Under the pieces are notes generated by a model. It was given only the letters and a program-made list of their open reading frames with translations. It was not told the origin of the DNA and made no database searches. From contig NW_026516224.1 in NCBI RefSeq assembly GCF_025602895.1, forward strand, positions 1 to 64,000: a stretch of 64,000 nucleotides of DNA, given 5' to 3'. Source of the stretch: Polychytrium aggregatum (lineage: Eukaryota > Chytridiomycota > Chytridiomycetes > Polychytriales). The translations under genes were made by a program, and so were the position numbers. This document shows positions 44,786-54,867 of this stretch, piece by piece (position 1 is the first letter of the stretch; every line of letters begins with the position of its first letter).

Positions 44786-47327
44786 ATGCTGCCGCCCTGT
44801 CTGATCCGGGCCGCGGGCCGCCCATCCACAATCCTCCGTCGCCAGGCACCCACGATCTTCAGGGCCCTTCCTGCGTCCCAGATGCTCTCCACTCGCATGG
44901 TTGCTGCCGACCCCGCAGACACACTCATGCCTCCCTCCTCGTGGCCGCCAGCGATTCCACGGCGATGGATGTCCTCTGGCCGACCAGGCTCCCGCAACAA
45001 CGATCGTGGTCCAAGCAATGACCGCAACAGCGACCGCCGCAACAGCGACCACCCCAGCAACGACCGCGATCGCAGCTTCCGATCCTCACGCTCTCCATCG
45101 GCATCTGGTCCCAGCACCCGCCCCACATCCCGCTTCGGCTCCAGCTCCAGACCCAGCTCTGGTGAAAAGAACACCAAACAGAGCCATGGGACTCACTCGA
45201 CACAGCGACCGTGGTCCAAGGAGCCAAGAACAGCCGAGACACACTCGAAGCACTCGCCAAAGACCCTCTCGCCGTCTCTCTCGAGACCATCAGTGCAAGC
45301 GTCGCAAGCGTTGCAGACACCGCTCGATCCGCATCAGGCCGGCCGGCCAGCAGGGCGACTCGAGTGGCACTCGGACCCAAAGAACCTCGGTACCCGGCTG
45401 AAGGCACTGATCCGGTCGGGCCAGATCGACGAAGCCTGGGACCTGATCGATCGACACACGGGGGCGACCAACGACGTTGTGTTTGCCGAGGCGATCCAGG
45501 CGTTCAAGGACCACGGCCACTACGGAGATGCGATCGAGGCCTTCAAGCTGGTGAGTCTTGTGTGGCGGCAGAGTCGAGCGAGGATGATCCAGCATGATGA
45601 TCCAGGGCGGGAACGGCGTGAGCTGTGAGGCATTTCTCGGCATCGATTGGAATGTCTCGGCATCGATCGGCATCGGTCGACGACAGCGCTGCACACCCCA
45701 ACTCAGGCAAACGGATCTCGACGTTGTTGGTCATGCGGGCTCGCTGGCAGTGGTCTGGCTCATGGATGCAGGTTCATGGTCGGCGGTGGGCGAGAGGATA
45801 TGGCCCCGTCCTGGCTGGCGCTGACATTGTCTCGGCTCGCATTCTCTCTCGGATCCTTCCTCCTATTTCGTCGACTCCACTTTGGTGCACTTTCAGATGA
45901 AACGCCGCAAGATCGTCCCCACGCCCAGTGCATACACTGGCTTGATCAACGGAGCATTCAAAGCGGTCACCCGTCCCGATGTGCTCCCAAGTGATCGCAG
46001 CCGCATTTTGCAGCAAATCAACGCCGTCTGGGAGGACCTGCCCAATCCCTCGACTATCCATGCCAACGCAATGCTCAAGCTCTGCGTCCCCTGTGCTTAC
46101 GAGGGTGGCTGGAAAGTCGCCATCGACATCTTTGACGGCATGATGCTCTGGACTCGCGATGAGCTTCAAGACATTGACTCAGGTGCCTACAACAGCCAAG
46201 AGCCCACGTTCTCCTACCCTCCTCCCGACTCCATCTCGTTCTCGACTATGCTGCAACTGTGTGGTGCGTTCTTTCCCTCGTCAAAAGGGTACTCCATGGG
46301 ACTCCGCATCATGAACGACCTTGAAAACATCCTCGACGAGCCACCGCAAGGCATTCGCAAGCTCGAGATCACAAATATCTACCACGGCATCCAAATGGAC
46401 TCCCACATCGCGGCTTCCTTTCTGCTCCTCTGTGCCAAGTCCGGACATCCCGAAGCATATCGCAATGCGCAAGTCGTGATCCAAAAGTACCTCGATCTTC
46501 CCTCGCAACTCGACCCCGACGCGGCGAACAAGACGATCCTGGACGAATGGAGTGAGCCTCATCGCGAAAAGCTCCTGCTCACTCCAACTCTGATGTTTGC
46601 CCTCCTTCGTTTGGCCTCGGCGACGGGGAATGGGTGCCTCGGGCTCGTCTGGTTCGATATCTTCCAGCGACGCAAGCTCGAGTGCGATGACGGTATCCTG
46701 AACCTCGCGATCATGCTCTGTGCTGAGCAAGGACGCTTCGATCGAGCGGCCGAGCTCAATCAACATACGCAGTCCAGGAGCCACGCCCAAAACTCCATCC
46801 GAATTGCGTCCCTGGCTGTGGCCCTCGCCAAACAGGAAACGCCGACCGCACCGCTGAGCCGCAAGTGGCTGCAGTCAGCCAGCGACGCAGTTAAGAGCGC
46901 ACAGAAAACCGAGGACAAGTCGGGCAGCACCCGAGCTGTTCCCTATCTCACCACAGCGGTGTTTCGTCAGTACATCGAGCTGCTGATGGCTTACAACGAA
47001 CGTGCGGCCGCAGCCGCAGTCGTTGAGCGGTACGGACAGCACATTCTGATGATCTCACGACGCAGCCTGGACAACTACAAGGCCGAGCCAGGCCGAGCGC
47101 AGAGGATGGCGATGCAAAGCGGTCTCGAGCAGACCATGGAATGCCTCCAATTGTGCAAAGTGGTGCTTCAAGGATGTCTTGCGGACGCCGATGTGCGCCC
47201 TGACCGGCGGCAGGAAGCCGAGGCCATGATCGACAACATCAACAGCGTCCTCCTTGGCTGGAAGAGCTGCATGCATGCCGAGAACTCCCGTCGAGCAGCG
47301 CAGACAAATACACATCGCCCGGAGTGA
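44786..47327 (+). CDS. Mitochondrial-type PPR protein B (731 aa); 5' half inside the right inverted arm
   Basis: Two exons, join(44786..45550, 45897..47327), phase 0, 255 + 476 aa. Exon 1 is the same as in PPR protein A: a mitochondrial presequence, low-complexity Arg/Ser/Asn region and first PPR hairpins. Exon 2 completes a textbook PPR repeat across the junction (AIEAFKL|MKRRKIVPTPSAYTGLINGAF) and continues with degenerate helical repeats. It aligns colinearly with exon 2 of protein A (for example LGLVWFDIFQRRKLE with LGRVWFEIFEQRQLQ, and SHAQNSIRIASLAVA with DQAQNAIKISLSAAK) but at only about 30% identity, and it lacks A's basic C-terminal tail. Probably binds a different mitochondrial RNA from protein A; the target is unknown. 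Confidence 0.8.
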
Positions 47328-48298
47328 GCTGCGATCTGTGTGTGAAGATGTCCCTATCGAAATAAGTTTGCCGCATCCACCCAAAACCCTGCCTCCGGGA
47401 TGGGCCGACATTGCCCCACCATCCAGATCGGGTCGGCCAGATCGGGTCGGCCAGACCGTGCTGCGCCCGTGGCCAGATCGGCGCGGGTCGTGCGCACCCG
47501 CTTGTTGCCTCCCCCCACCATCCACACCTGCACCAAAACGAGCCTGTTGGCGGCGTTGCTGTGATTCTGCCGATTGATGCCTCTGTCTGGATGGCATCGG
47601 CAACAGTCCTTGCCTGGTGCGATTCGGGCATCGCTCATGGACGCACGAGCAGCCGCGATCTTCCCCGAATACCCGTCGCTGTCTTGCTGTCTCTATCTCC
47701 GACGTTTCAAATCCGCGCTTGCGCCTTTCTAATCGGATCATGTCGGCTTTGCCTGTGGACGTCGCGCAGATCGCATTCGCAGACGAAGCGCGGCCCATCG
47801 GTGCTTGTCCAGCCCACCGCCCCTCGCTGTCCGCCTCCACCACGTTCGTTGTCCATCCAACCGAGATTGTCTGTGGCCGCGGAGACAGCGCCCAGACTCG
47901 CCGCTGTCTCTTCGCATCCCCTTGCATTAATGCGATTGCCATGGGCTTCCTTGGCTTCCTTGGCTTCTCACGGCTACGGGCTTGTCCGTTGACGCCACAC
48001 CCGCAAACAGGACCACCCATTGTCTGGGTGGTCCTGTTTGCGCCTGTCCGTTGGGCGATACAGCACTGTCTATGCGTCGTTTGCCTTGCCTCCCACCGAC
48101 GAGGCCTTGTTGCCGGAGGAACCGGCTCTCGTATCGGCAAGTGCGGCACGGCCACCTTCCGGCTGGTTGTCTGGGCGCCCAGATGCCCGATGAGGAAGAC
48201 GGCCACGGGCATATATGAGCACCATCTCCCCGCAGGCGAGCGTTGGTCGGGGTCAATCCGCCTGCTTCTGTGCTCGCTTCTGCCGAACGGCTCCAGAA
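47328..48298. other. Intergenic, PPR protein B to CDA3
   Basis: No gene supported. A GGTCGGCCAGATC repeat lies near 47425-47455. A perfect 18-bp hairpin occurs at 48002-48042, and a TATA-like CATATATG lies at about 48209, some 90 bp before the CDA3 start. Confidence 0.5.
48002..48042. repeat. Perfect 18-bp inverted repeat (hairpin) upstream of CDA3
   Basis: Stem 48002-48019 pairs with 48025-48042 around the 5-base loop TTGTC; the stem begins CGCAAACAGGACCACCCA. No mismatches. Confidence 0.9.
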
Positions 48299-50030
48299 AT
48301 GATGTCCTCGTTCTCTGTCTGGCGCGCTGCTGCCTTCGTCCTCGCCGTGGGATCGCTCGCCGAGGGGCGTCCTCTCCAGGGCTTTGACATTGCCCGAGTG
48401 CCGATCGGAGGCTTCCATCTCGCCGCCGCGCCGTCGACCCTCCAGCTGCCACCGCCGATGCCCGCACGTAAGTTGCATGGTAGATCTGTCAGCACATCGG
48501 CCTGTGAGTTCGCGAGTACTCGGGACACGAAATACCAAGCATCGCCCTCCAGCAGTGCCCGCTGGCAACGAGCGACATGTACTGCGCTTGCCAGCGGGCA
48601 CTGCTCTCGGAGCAACGCCAATCTCGCTCCTACGCCGTGCGGCCGTTTGCCGGACAAGATATCTCCCAGAACTACCGGTTATCACGTGTGCCTAATGTTC
48701 TGCCGTCTTGCCGCGCGCCTTGTCTCGCAGAATGGCCATCGACCGATCGAACCGTGCTCATCACTGGGGCGCTGCTGGCCGATCCCCTCGTGCAAGAGTA
48801 AGTCCCGGCGTAATTTCCGCCCCTCTGCTCGCCCGTGAGTCACTGACATTTGCTGCCCCGAGCTGTTGTCTCATCCTTTCTCACCCCCACCCAGTGCGCT
48901 GAAGTATGTCAACCAAGTTGTGCCCGCTGAGCTGCTGAATGTGCCGCCCTCGACCTACATCATGGACTCGACCGTGACCTACAATGCCGATGGTAGGCGC
49001 CTGAATTCGGTTGCTCACAGCATGGCTATTCAGCGCCCCTAGTCGCTGTTGCATCGCTCCACCCATATTCCTGCGCTCTTGGCTAGTATCGTCTATCTGA
49101 CCAACTCCGGCATCCCTTCTCCCCTTCCCAGCGGTAAAATATTGCTACTACCCTGCAGATCAGTGTTTGAGAACCACAAACACCACCAACTACTTCAGCG
49201 ACATCTCCTCGTGTCCGGCCGATTACACCTGGGGCCTCACATTCGATGATGGCCCTTCCGTCGACAACGTCACCCACAAAGACACGACTGCCATCATGGG
49301 GATGCTCGATGCCATGCAGGCCAAGGCCACCTTCTTTGTCCTTGGCTTTGAAATGATCCAGAACCCCCAGGTTGTCCTGGACGAGTACAACCGTGGCCAC
49401 CAGATCGGCGTCCACACCTGGACCCACCACCCCCTCACGGCGCTCTCCAACGAGCAGATCGTCGCCGAGATCAAGTACACCGAGGCCCTGATCTACAAGA
49501 CCATCGGCAAAGTTTCGCTCTTCATGAGACCTCCCTATGGCGATATGGACGACCGAGTGCGTGCCATTGTCAGCGCCCTCGGCTACACCGCTACCGTCTG
49601 GAACCAAGACGACACCGCTGCCGACCAGGTCACGACGACCGAGAGCATTGCCACCAAGCTTGTCGGTCTGGCCACCGGCTCCTGGTTCTCGGGCAAGAAC
49701 GGCTTTATCTCCCTCAGCCACGATCGCCTTCCCTTCACGAGCGATGTCGTCATGCAGATCATGAAGTACTACCAGCAGAACAAGGCCACGATCAAGTACA
49801 AGATCGCTCCCGTGGGCGACTGCGTCGGCATGCAGTGGTACCGCAACCTCCCTGCTGCTGCGGTGACCACGACCACCACGACTAGCAGCGCCCCGTCGTC
49901 GACTGCTGCGGCTGTTCCTACGGCTCCAGTCCAGGGCAGCTTCAGTAGCGACGCCAGCACCCTGATGCGAGCCCCGTGGACAACTCTCGTCACTTTGGCC
50001 GTCTTTATGATGGTCTCCATCCGCAACTAA
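48299..50030 (+). CDS. Chitin/polysaccharide deacetylase CDA3 (CE4), GPI-anchored (410 aa)
   Basis: Four exons, join(48299..48467, 48731..48797, 48895..48992, 49132..50030). Exons 2 and 3 have exactly the lengths of those in CDA1 and CDA2 (67 and 98 nt), and all phases agree. Signal peptide AAAFVLAVGSLAEG. CE4 motifs: LTFDDGPS, HTWTHH, RPPYGDMDDRVR, TVWNQDDTAAD, SLSHDR. The C-terminal Thr/Ser-rich linker is followed by the tail TTLVTLAVFMMVSIRN, a possible GPI signal. It is clearly more diverged than CDA1 and CDA2 are from each other. It is separated from CDA2 by the right arm and PPR exon 2, as though an ancestral CDA tandem array had been interrupted. A second ATG directly follows the first. 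Confidence 0.92.
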
Positions 50031-50816
50031 GGCAGCAAGCAAGCGGGCAGTGCCCGTTGTCACTGCGGCAACCACGGCTCTCAGTTCCGATGATCTGCAG
50101 GCCGCATGGTCTCAGCTGTGCAACTGCTTCCCGTCTTGGCTGGCAATCAACGTTTTCTAGTGGGTTTTGGGTATGCTCTTGAGCAGATCCAGCCGTTGTC
50201 CTGCGACAAAGATCGACTGGTGCACCGGCTTCACATTTCGCGAAGCTTTGGTATCCCTATACTGGAGCACGGCGCGAGTATTCGAGCATTCGGACAGCTC
50301 AGTCGCCCTCGACACAGGCACGGCTCCATCTTGCCTAGAAGCTATGAGACCGCTGCGACACCAACCTTTTCAAGAACCTCGTTTCTTTGATGGCACAACC
50401 CTTTGCTGGCCATCATCACCATTAGCGTGAGGCATCAAAACTATGCACCCAATTATGATTTGCCGTTCGTTTCTTTCGATCGTAGAGATACACAGACACA
50501 CAAGCACACAAACACCACAAACCCATATACGCACACAATATTTTTCATAGAATCGCCACTTTTTATTCAAGAAACGTAACGGAGACATCTTGCTTCTATC
50601 GTTAATGGCTGCTGTTTTCCGGATCCCGAATACACATCCATATATAATCGTCGAGCTACTGTTTGGGGAGAATCGCCTCGTATTCCTGGATCGAATCAGA
50701 GACAGTTGGTAGGTTTCACTCTGTGAGCCCTTGCACTCCTCCAGTTCCGTCGAGCAAATCAAGGCATATCAGGGCAAACCAAGGCGTATCAGGGCAAACC
50801 AAGACAGCAAAGCGCT
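50031..50816. other. Convergent intergenic region, CDA3 to LRRC57-like gene
   Basis: AT-rich, with an ACAC-rich stretch near 50490-50530 and four GGCAAACCAAGGCGTATCA-like repeats at 50757-50810. No gene supported. Confidence 0.5.
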
Positions 50817-52586
50817 CTACACATCTGCCGATTCACTCACCAAAGTCTTCATGAAAGTCCACAGTTCCTTGACACCGCCTGCCTTCAGTTTGTCCACAAT
50901 GGTTTGGTGAAGAGGGTTTGCGGCCAGACGCAATACGGAGCCATCCAAAGAGAGGGGCACATTTGCTAAGGACACGATCACAATGTACCACGAAGGCAAG
51001 CGTCAGTGAGAGAGGGTGTGAATGAATACCGACCCTGATAATCGGAAGTGACACTGACAATCGGGAGCGACGCTGACAATCAGTGGCGAGGCGACGGACT
51101 CGGTCTCATCTCCATGGAGCCAACGACGCACCAAGCTCCTTTGGCAGTGTCTTGATTCTGTTTCCCTGGGCCAACAGTGACTTGAGCTGTGAGAGCTTGC
51201 CCATCTCCGGCGGGAGCTGCTCGATTTCATTATCACGGACAACCAACTATGTTGAGGCCATATCGAAAAGCGATGATCGTCAATGCGTCAGCATGAAATT
51301 GATCGGGGATAAAGCGAGCCCTCGTCGGTGATAACCAAGATGAGCGGCAAGGACAGGCAGAGGTGATGGTGGCAGGCTTGTTTGCCCATTTGGCAAAGTG
51401 AATGTTCTTTGCCATGTTGGATGGCAAAGAACATTCTCGGATAACACACCGTTTGGAGAGAGTGCAGATTGCCGATTTCTTTGGGCAAAGTCTTGAGTTG
51501 ATTATCGGCAAGATGAAGCTCCTTGAGGGTGGCTGGAGGACGCAGCATGGTTAACCACAATGAAGCGGTTAAGGAAGGCACGAATGGTGGAGGCCCGACT
51601 TCAGCACCATAGCGAATGCGAATTGCTGGATGTGCGTCAATGGGCCCAGTCAATTACGGATCCTGAATATGCCTCTTTGTCCGGTATGCACATACTCAGA
51701 AACCCAAAGTTGGACGAAATCTCTTTGATAAAGTTGCACGAAACATCGAGGTACTGTAAGGCAGGACAGCATCCAAACCCCGACGGCAGCTCCTCGAGCG
51801 AGTTGTTGCTGTTGATGATGGAGGGTTTTCGTTTCATTGCCATTGTTTGGGTTGCGACCGCGTGTGTCATTTTGTTATTGAAACAGCCGATCCCCGTTGC
51901 ATTCGTATTGCAATCGGCGTAAATCCAGATCGTGGTGATATCGGTTGGCGATACCATCGGGGTAGTGCTTCATCCCACGTACCATCCTCAAGCACTTGAC
52001 ATGAACGCGGAGATCCCCTCCGCGCACTCACCTCACACACAGCCGCTTCAGATTTGGAAGGGTGCTGATCTTTTGTGGGAGATACGAGATTTGGTTTGCG
52101 TAGAGAGTGAAGCTGGTCAGCTTGGAAAGTCTTGTGATCTCGGTGGTGAGAACTGGTTATGTGCGATAGCGGTGAATATCGATTCGTTCGCAGGACGATG
52201 AATCGACGAGTAGCGTGAGTTTGAGATGGAGAGGAGTGTCGCGTCGGCGGTGATTTGGTTGCATGCGAGCCTGCCCAGTTGGCAAAGGTTTAGTCAGGGG
52301 CGTACCATTCAGCCTGTTGTGCGATAGGTTCAGCCGTGTGAGCCATGTCAAGTTCCCTGGATGCACAATTCCAACGACAGCGAGAGCCAAGTCAGCGTTA
52401 GTTTGAGCGGTACATCAACGATGTGGCCCAGTCGTCCGTTCTCGACACCAGCATCCGCGGCTCGGACATGAGGCATCGCATACAAAGCTCTGGCGGAATC
52501 TCCTTCAGCCCTCGGTCGTCGAGATCCAGAAAATCATCATGCGCCTCTTGGGTGTCGGTGATGGTGGCCTTGACGGACTTTCCCAT
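50817..52586 (-). CDS. Leucine-rich repeat protein, LRRC57-like (244 aa)
   Basis: Seven exons: complement(50817..50965, 51132..51246, 51450..51532, 51696..51808, 52032..52152, 52306..52356, 52484..52586), phases consistent. The start MGKSVKATITDTQEAHDDFLDLDDRGLKEIPPEL matches the N-terminus of animal LRRC57, including a Gly at position 2 that could be myristoylated. Seven or eight LRRs of the plant-like/SDS22 LxxLxLxxNxLxxLP type follow (LTRLNLSHNRL, LKRLCVRSNNSLEELP, LQYLDVSCNFI, LKELHLADNQLKTLP, LLAQGNRIKTLP). A C-terminal cap ends in VKELWTFMKTL. Total length is close to animal LRRC57 (239 aa). The biochemical role of this family is not established; the LRR surface implies a protein-binding scaffold. 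Introns sit at nearly every repeat boundary. Confidence 0.85.
51400..51436. repeat. 15-bp inverted repeat in LRRC57-like intron
   Basis: GAATGTTCTTTGCCA at 51400-51414 pairs perfectly with 51422-51436 around a 7-base loop, inside intron 51247..51449 reversed strand (between exons 5 and 6). Confidence 0.85.
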
Positions 52587-53298
52587 CGCAGCGCTTATCA
52601 GCTGGAATTCTAACAAATGTCCGGGACGACGGATGCGCAAGAGAGCAGTTTGAGGATTCACCGCATGCCAGACGAAGGGCAGAGAAAGTCGCGGCAGAGG
52701 AAAGGGGTGTTCAAATGGCGAAGGTGGAACTCGCGCTGGCGCCAATCAGATGCTGAACCGAGCACATAGATCCATCCTCTCAATGTTGACTGGCATCGCC
52801 CTGAGCCGCTACATTGTCCTGACGCCGGCAGCAATAGTGACCAGAGCGAATGAGCCTGAGATGCACAGTGATCAGCAAACCGAAGCTCAGTTCGCGCAGA
52901 TGGCTAAGCAGCCTGGGAGCTTTGGCTTGCGGAAGTACACTCACACCCTCTGACTTTCGAGCAGCATGTATCGACTGGACGGAGTGCTTTAGGGGGACGA
53001 TAGTGGTATGCTACTGTATACAGCAGATGCAACTGCGAGAAGGGTCCATGGTACGGGCTCTGATGCCAAGATGCGACGGGAAGAGGTCGGCGTCTGGAAT
53101 CTGCAGTATAGCGATATATCCAGACAGCGGCGAAGGAGGGAGGAGGGGGAAGCTAGGGAGGGACAAAGCGAAATGAAAGCTGAAAGGCGAATGGTGCAAA
53201 AATGGAACAAGGTGGATAGGCATGCTATGAGACAATTACAGTATCGATGCAGGGAGGAAGGTGTAATACACTCAAGACATATCGAGGAGGAGAGGCAC
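52587..53298. other. Intergenic, upstream of LRRC57-like gene and downstream of SFC1
   Basis: No gene supported; purine-rich on the plus strand around 53120-53200. Confidence 0.45.
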
Positions 53299-54867
53299 TC
53301 AGTGCTTGGAGGCAGCGAGGGCAGTAACGTTCTCGGTCGACCACAGAGCACCGGCTTCAGTAAGCCACCGGTAAGCGCTTTCGTAAACCTGGAAGGACGG
53401 TATTGATGAAAGCGTATCAGTGGCTGCAGTGGGCAAAGAAAGATGGCAGCCGCCTGAGAGAAGTTCTGGAAACCGGATCACTCACCATGAAGCTGATTCC
53501 TTGGCCGGGAGCAACCCGCAGGACCCGCGGAATAACACCCTTGTAAAACGCTCGCCAGCCCTCGTTTCGATAGATTCCCGCTGTCACGTTTACGAAGCGC
53601 TGCCAGCCCTTCTCGTTGGATGGGTTCTTCTGGATGCGTGTCTTGATGGTATCGATGGGGTTGTTGAAGAGCGGGCCACAGGCACCAGAGACGATGCCGG
53701 CAAGCAGGGTCTGGTACTGGGGGAGGTTGCCGTTGCGGTCGGGCTGCATCTCGGTGAGGTTCTTCTTGATGAACTGATACACAGTGAAGTTGACGCCCTG
53801 GTTGGTGGCTGGAGGAAGGGAGTTCAGAGGAGTCAGGGGCGGCGTCAATGGGCTTCGACAAGCATCAGGGCACAGACAGTCGCTGCACAACCAGAGGAAC
53901 ATTCAAGTGCATATGCTCAGAAGCACGACGTACCTTGGCGGAGAGCAGTCAAGCCGAGGCCCTTGTATAACGAGCCGACGCCCTCTTCCCGGATCATCAC
54001 CAGTGCACAGTGGAGGGCATTCTTGTACTTGGGAACGTCGAGCGGGTCCATCATGGAGTTGCGCTGCGCCTGGAGGCGGATCTTGATGACATCCATTGGA
54101 GTGACGACCAGCACAGATTCGGTGATTCCAGCGCCCAATCCAGCTGTGGATCCAAGAGGAATGCAGACCGAGAGTCAGCCATCAAGAGCCGCACCGCAAC
54201 AAGGACTGGTCCAGGGGGAGCCCAAAATCAAGCTGCAGGACGGCGAGAAGAATGCATACCAAGGAAGATGCCGCCAGTGTTGGTCTTGCCGTTCTTGTCA
54301 GCCAGGAGCTGCTTGTACTGCTCAAAGGAAGTGAAGCGGATGCCAATCTTGGGGATGATGCCGGTCATCACAGCACCAAGGCCCTTGTAGAGTGCAAAGA
54401 ACCCCTCGTTCTGGACGATCCGGGCCCCGACACCGATAAACGAGTTGGGGCCAAACTGAAAGCGACGGGCACGCATTGGACGGAGGGGAGGACGGGCGAA
54501 CACCGAACGAGTGAACGAGTGAACGTGGGAAGCGGGTCGTTAGGACGGACACCATGAGAGGAGATGGCAGAAGTTCCAGGGCCGCAGCGGATGGGTACCG
54601 CATCGCCACGAAGAAGGAACGGCGGGAGAGAGACTGACTTACGCTGGAGAGAAATCCGGCAGGCCGCAGGGGTACTTGGGCCGAAGCAGCGCTGCCGGGG
54701 AACTTGGATGCTCGCTCGCCTCTCAGCTGCAGCCGGACCTTGATGGTGTCGAGGGGATGGCAAATGAGCGCCTCGGCCGAACCAGCGATACCGCCAGCCA
54801 GCAGGTGGGTGGCGACGCTCTTCTGCTTCGGCTTTGGGGCGGCGACCTCGGGCTTTGCAGAGGACAT
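53299..54867 (-). CDS. SFC1: Mitochondrial succinate-fumarate carrier
   Basis: Five exons, complement(53299..53388, 53486..53808, 53934..54143, 54260..54455, 54643..54867), phases consistent, 347 aa. It has the three-fold mitochondrial carrier structure with signature motifs PLDTIKVR, PMDVIKIR and PIDTIKTR. Sequence around them is Sfc1/Acr1-like: GFFALYKGLGAVMTGIIPKIGIRF, AGLGAGITESVLVVTPMDVIKIRLQAQ, ALRQATNQGVNFTVY, and YKGVIPRVLRVAPGQGISFMVYE. Sfc1 exchanges succinate for fumarate across the inner mitochondrial membrane, linking the glyoxylate cycle to gluconeogenesis. An insertion of about 15 residues after the first motif is longer than in yeast. Its TATA box is at 55024-55029. Confidence 0.92.

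Larger units (their letters stand above)
38874..45875 (-). repeat. 7-kb inverted repeat, right arm (7,002 bp)
   Basis: Inverted partner of 13891-20879. Length differences relative to the left arm, by repeat: 7-bp +1 unit, 8-bp +8 units, a 23-bp GATCATCCCGCACCACC-type block +1, 9-bp arrays -3 and -4 units, and a 6-bp CCACTC array -3 units. The sum is +13 bp, exactly the observed difference. The arm ends inside the PPR protein B intron, 21 nt before exon 2. Confidence 0.95.

Noticed and set aside
44039-45628. 529-codon open frame extending upstream of the PPR start
   Set aside because: The extra N-terminal part is just the 17-bp minisatellite and promoter sequence read through; the ATG at 44786 begins a good mitochondrial presequence. 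The same applies at 14138-15727.
47055-48467. 470-codon minus-strand open frame between PPR-B and CDA3
   Set aside because: It overlaps the real PPR-B and CDA3 exons on the other strand and crosses the hairpin; composition is unstructured.
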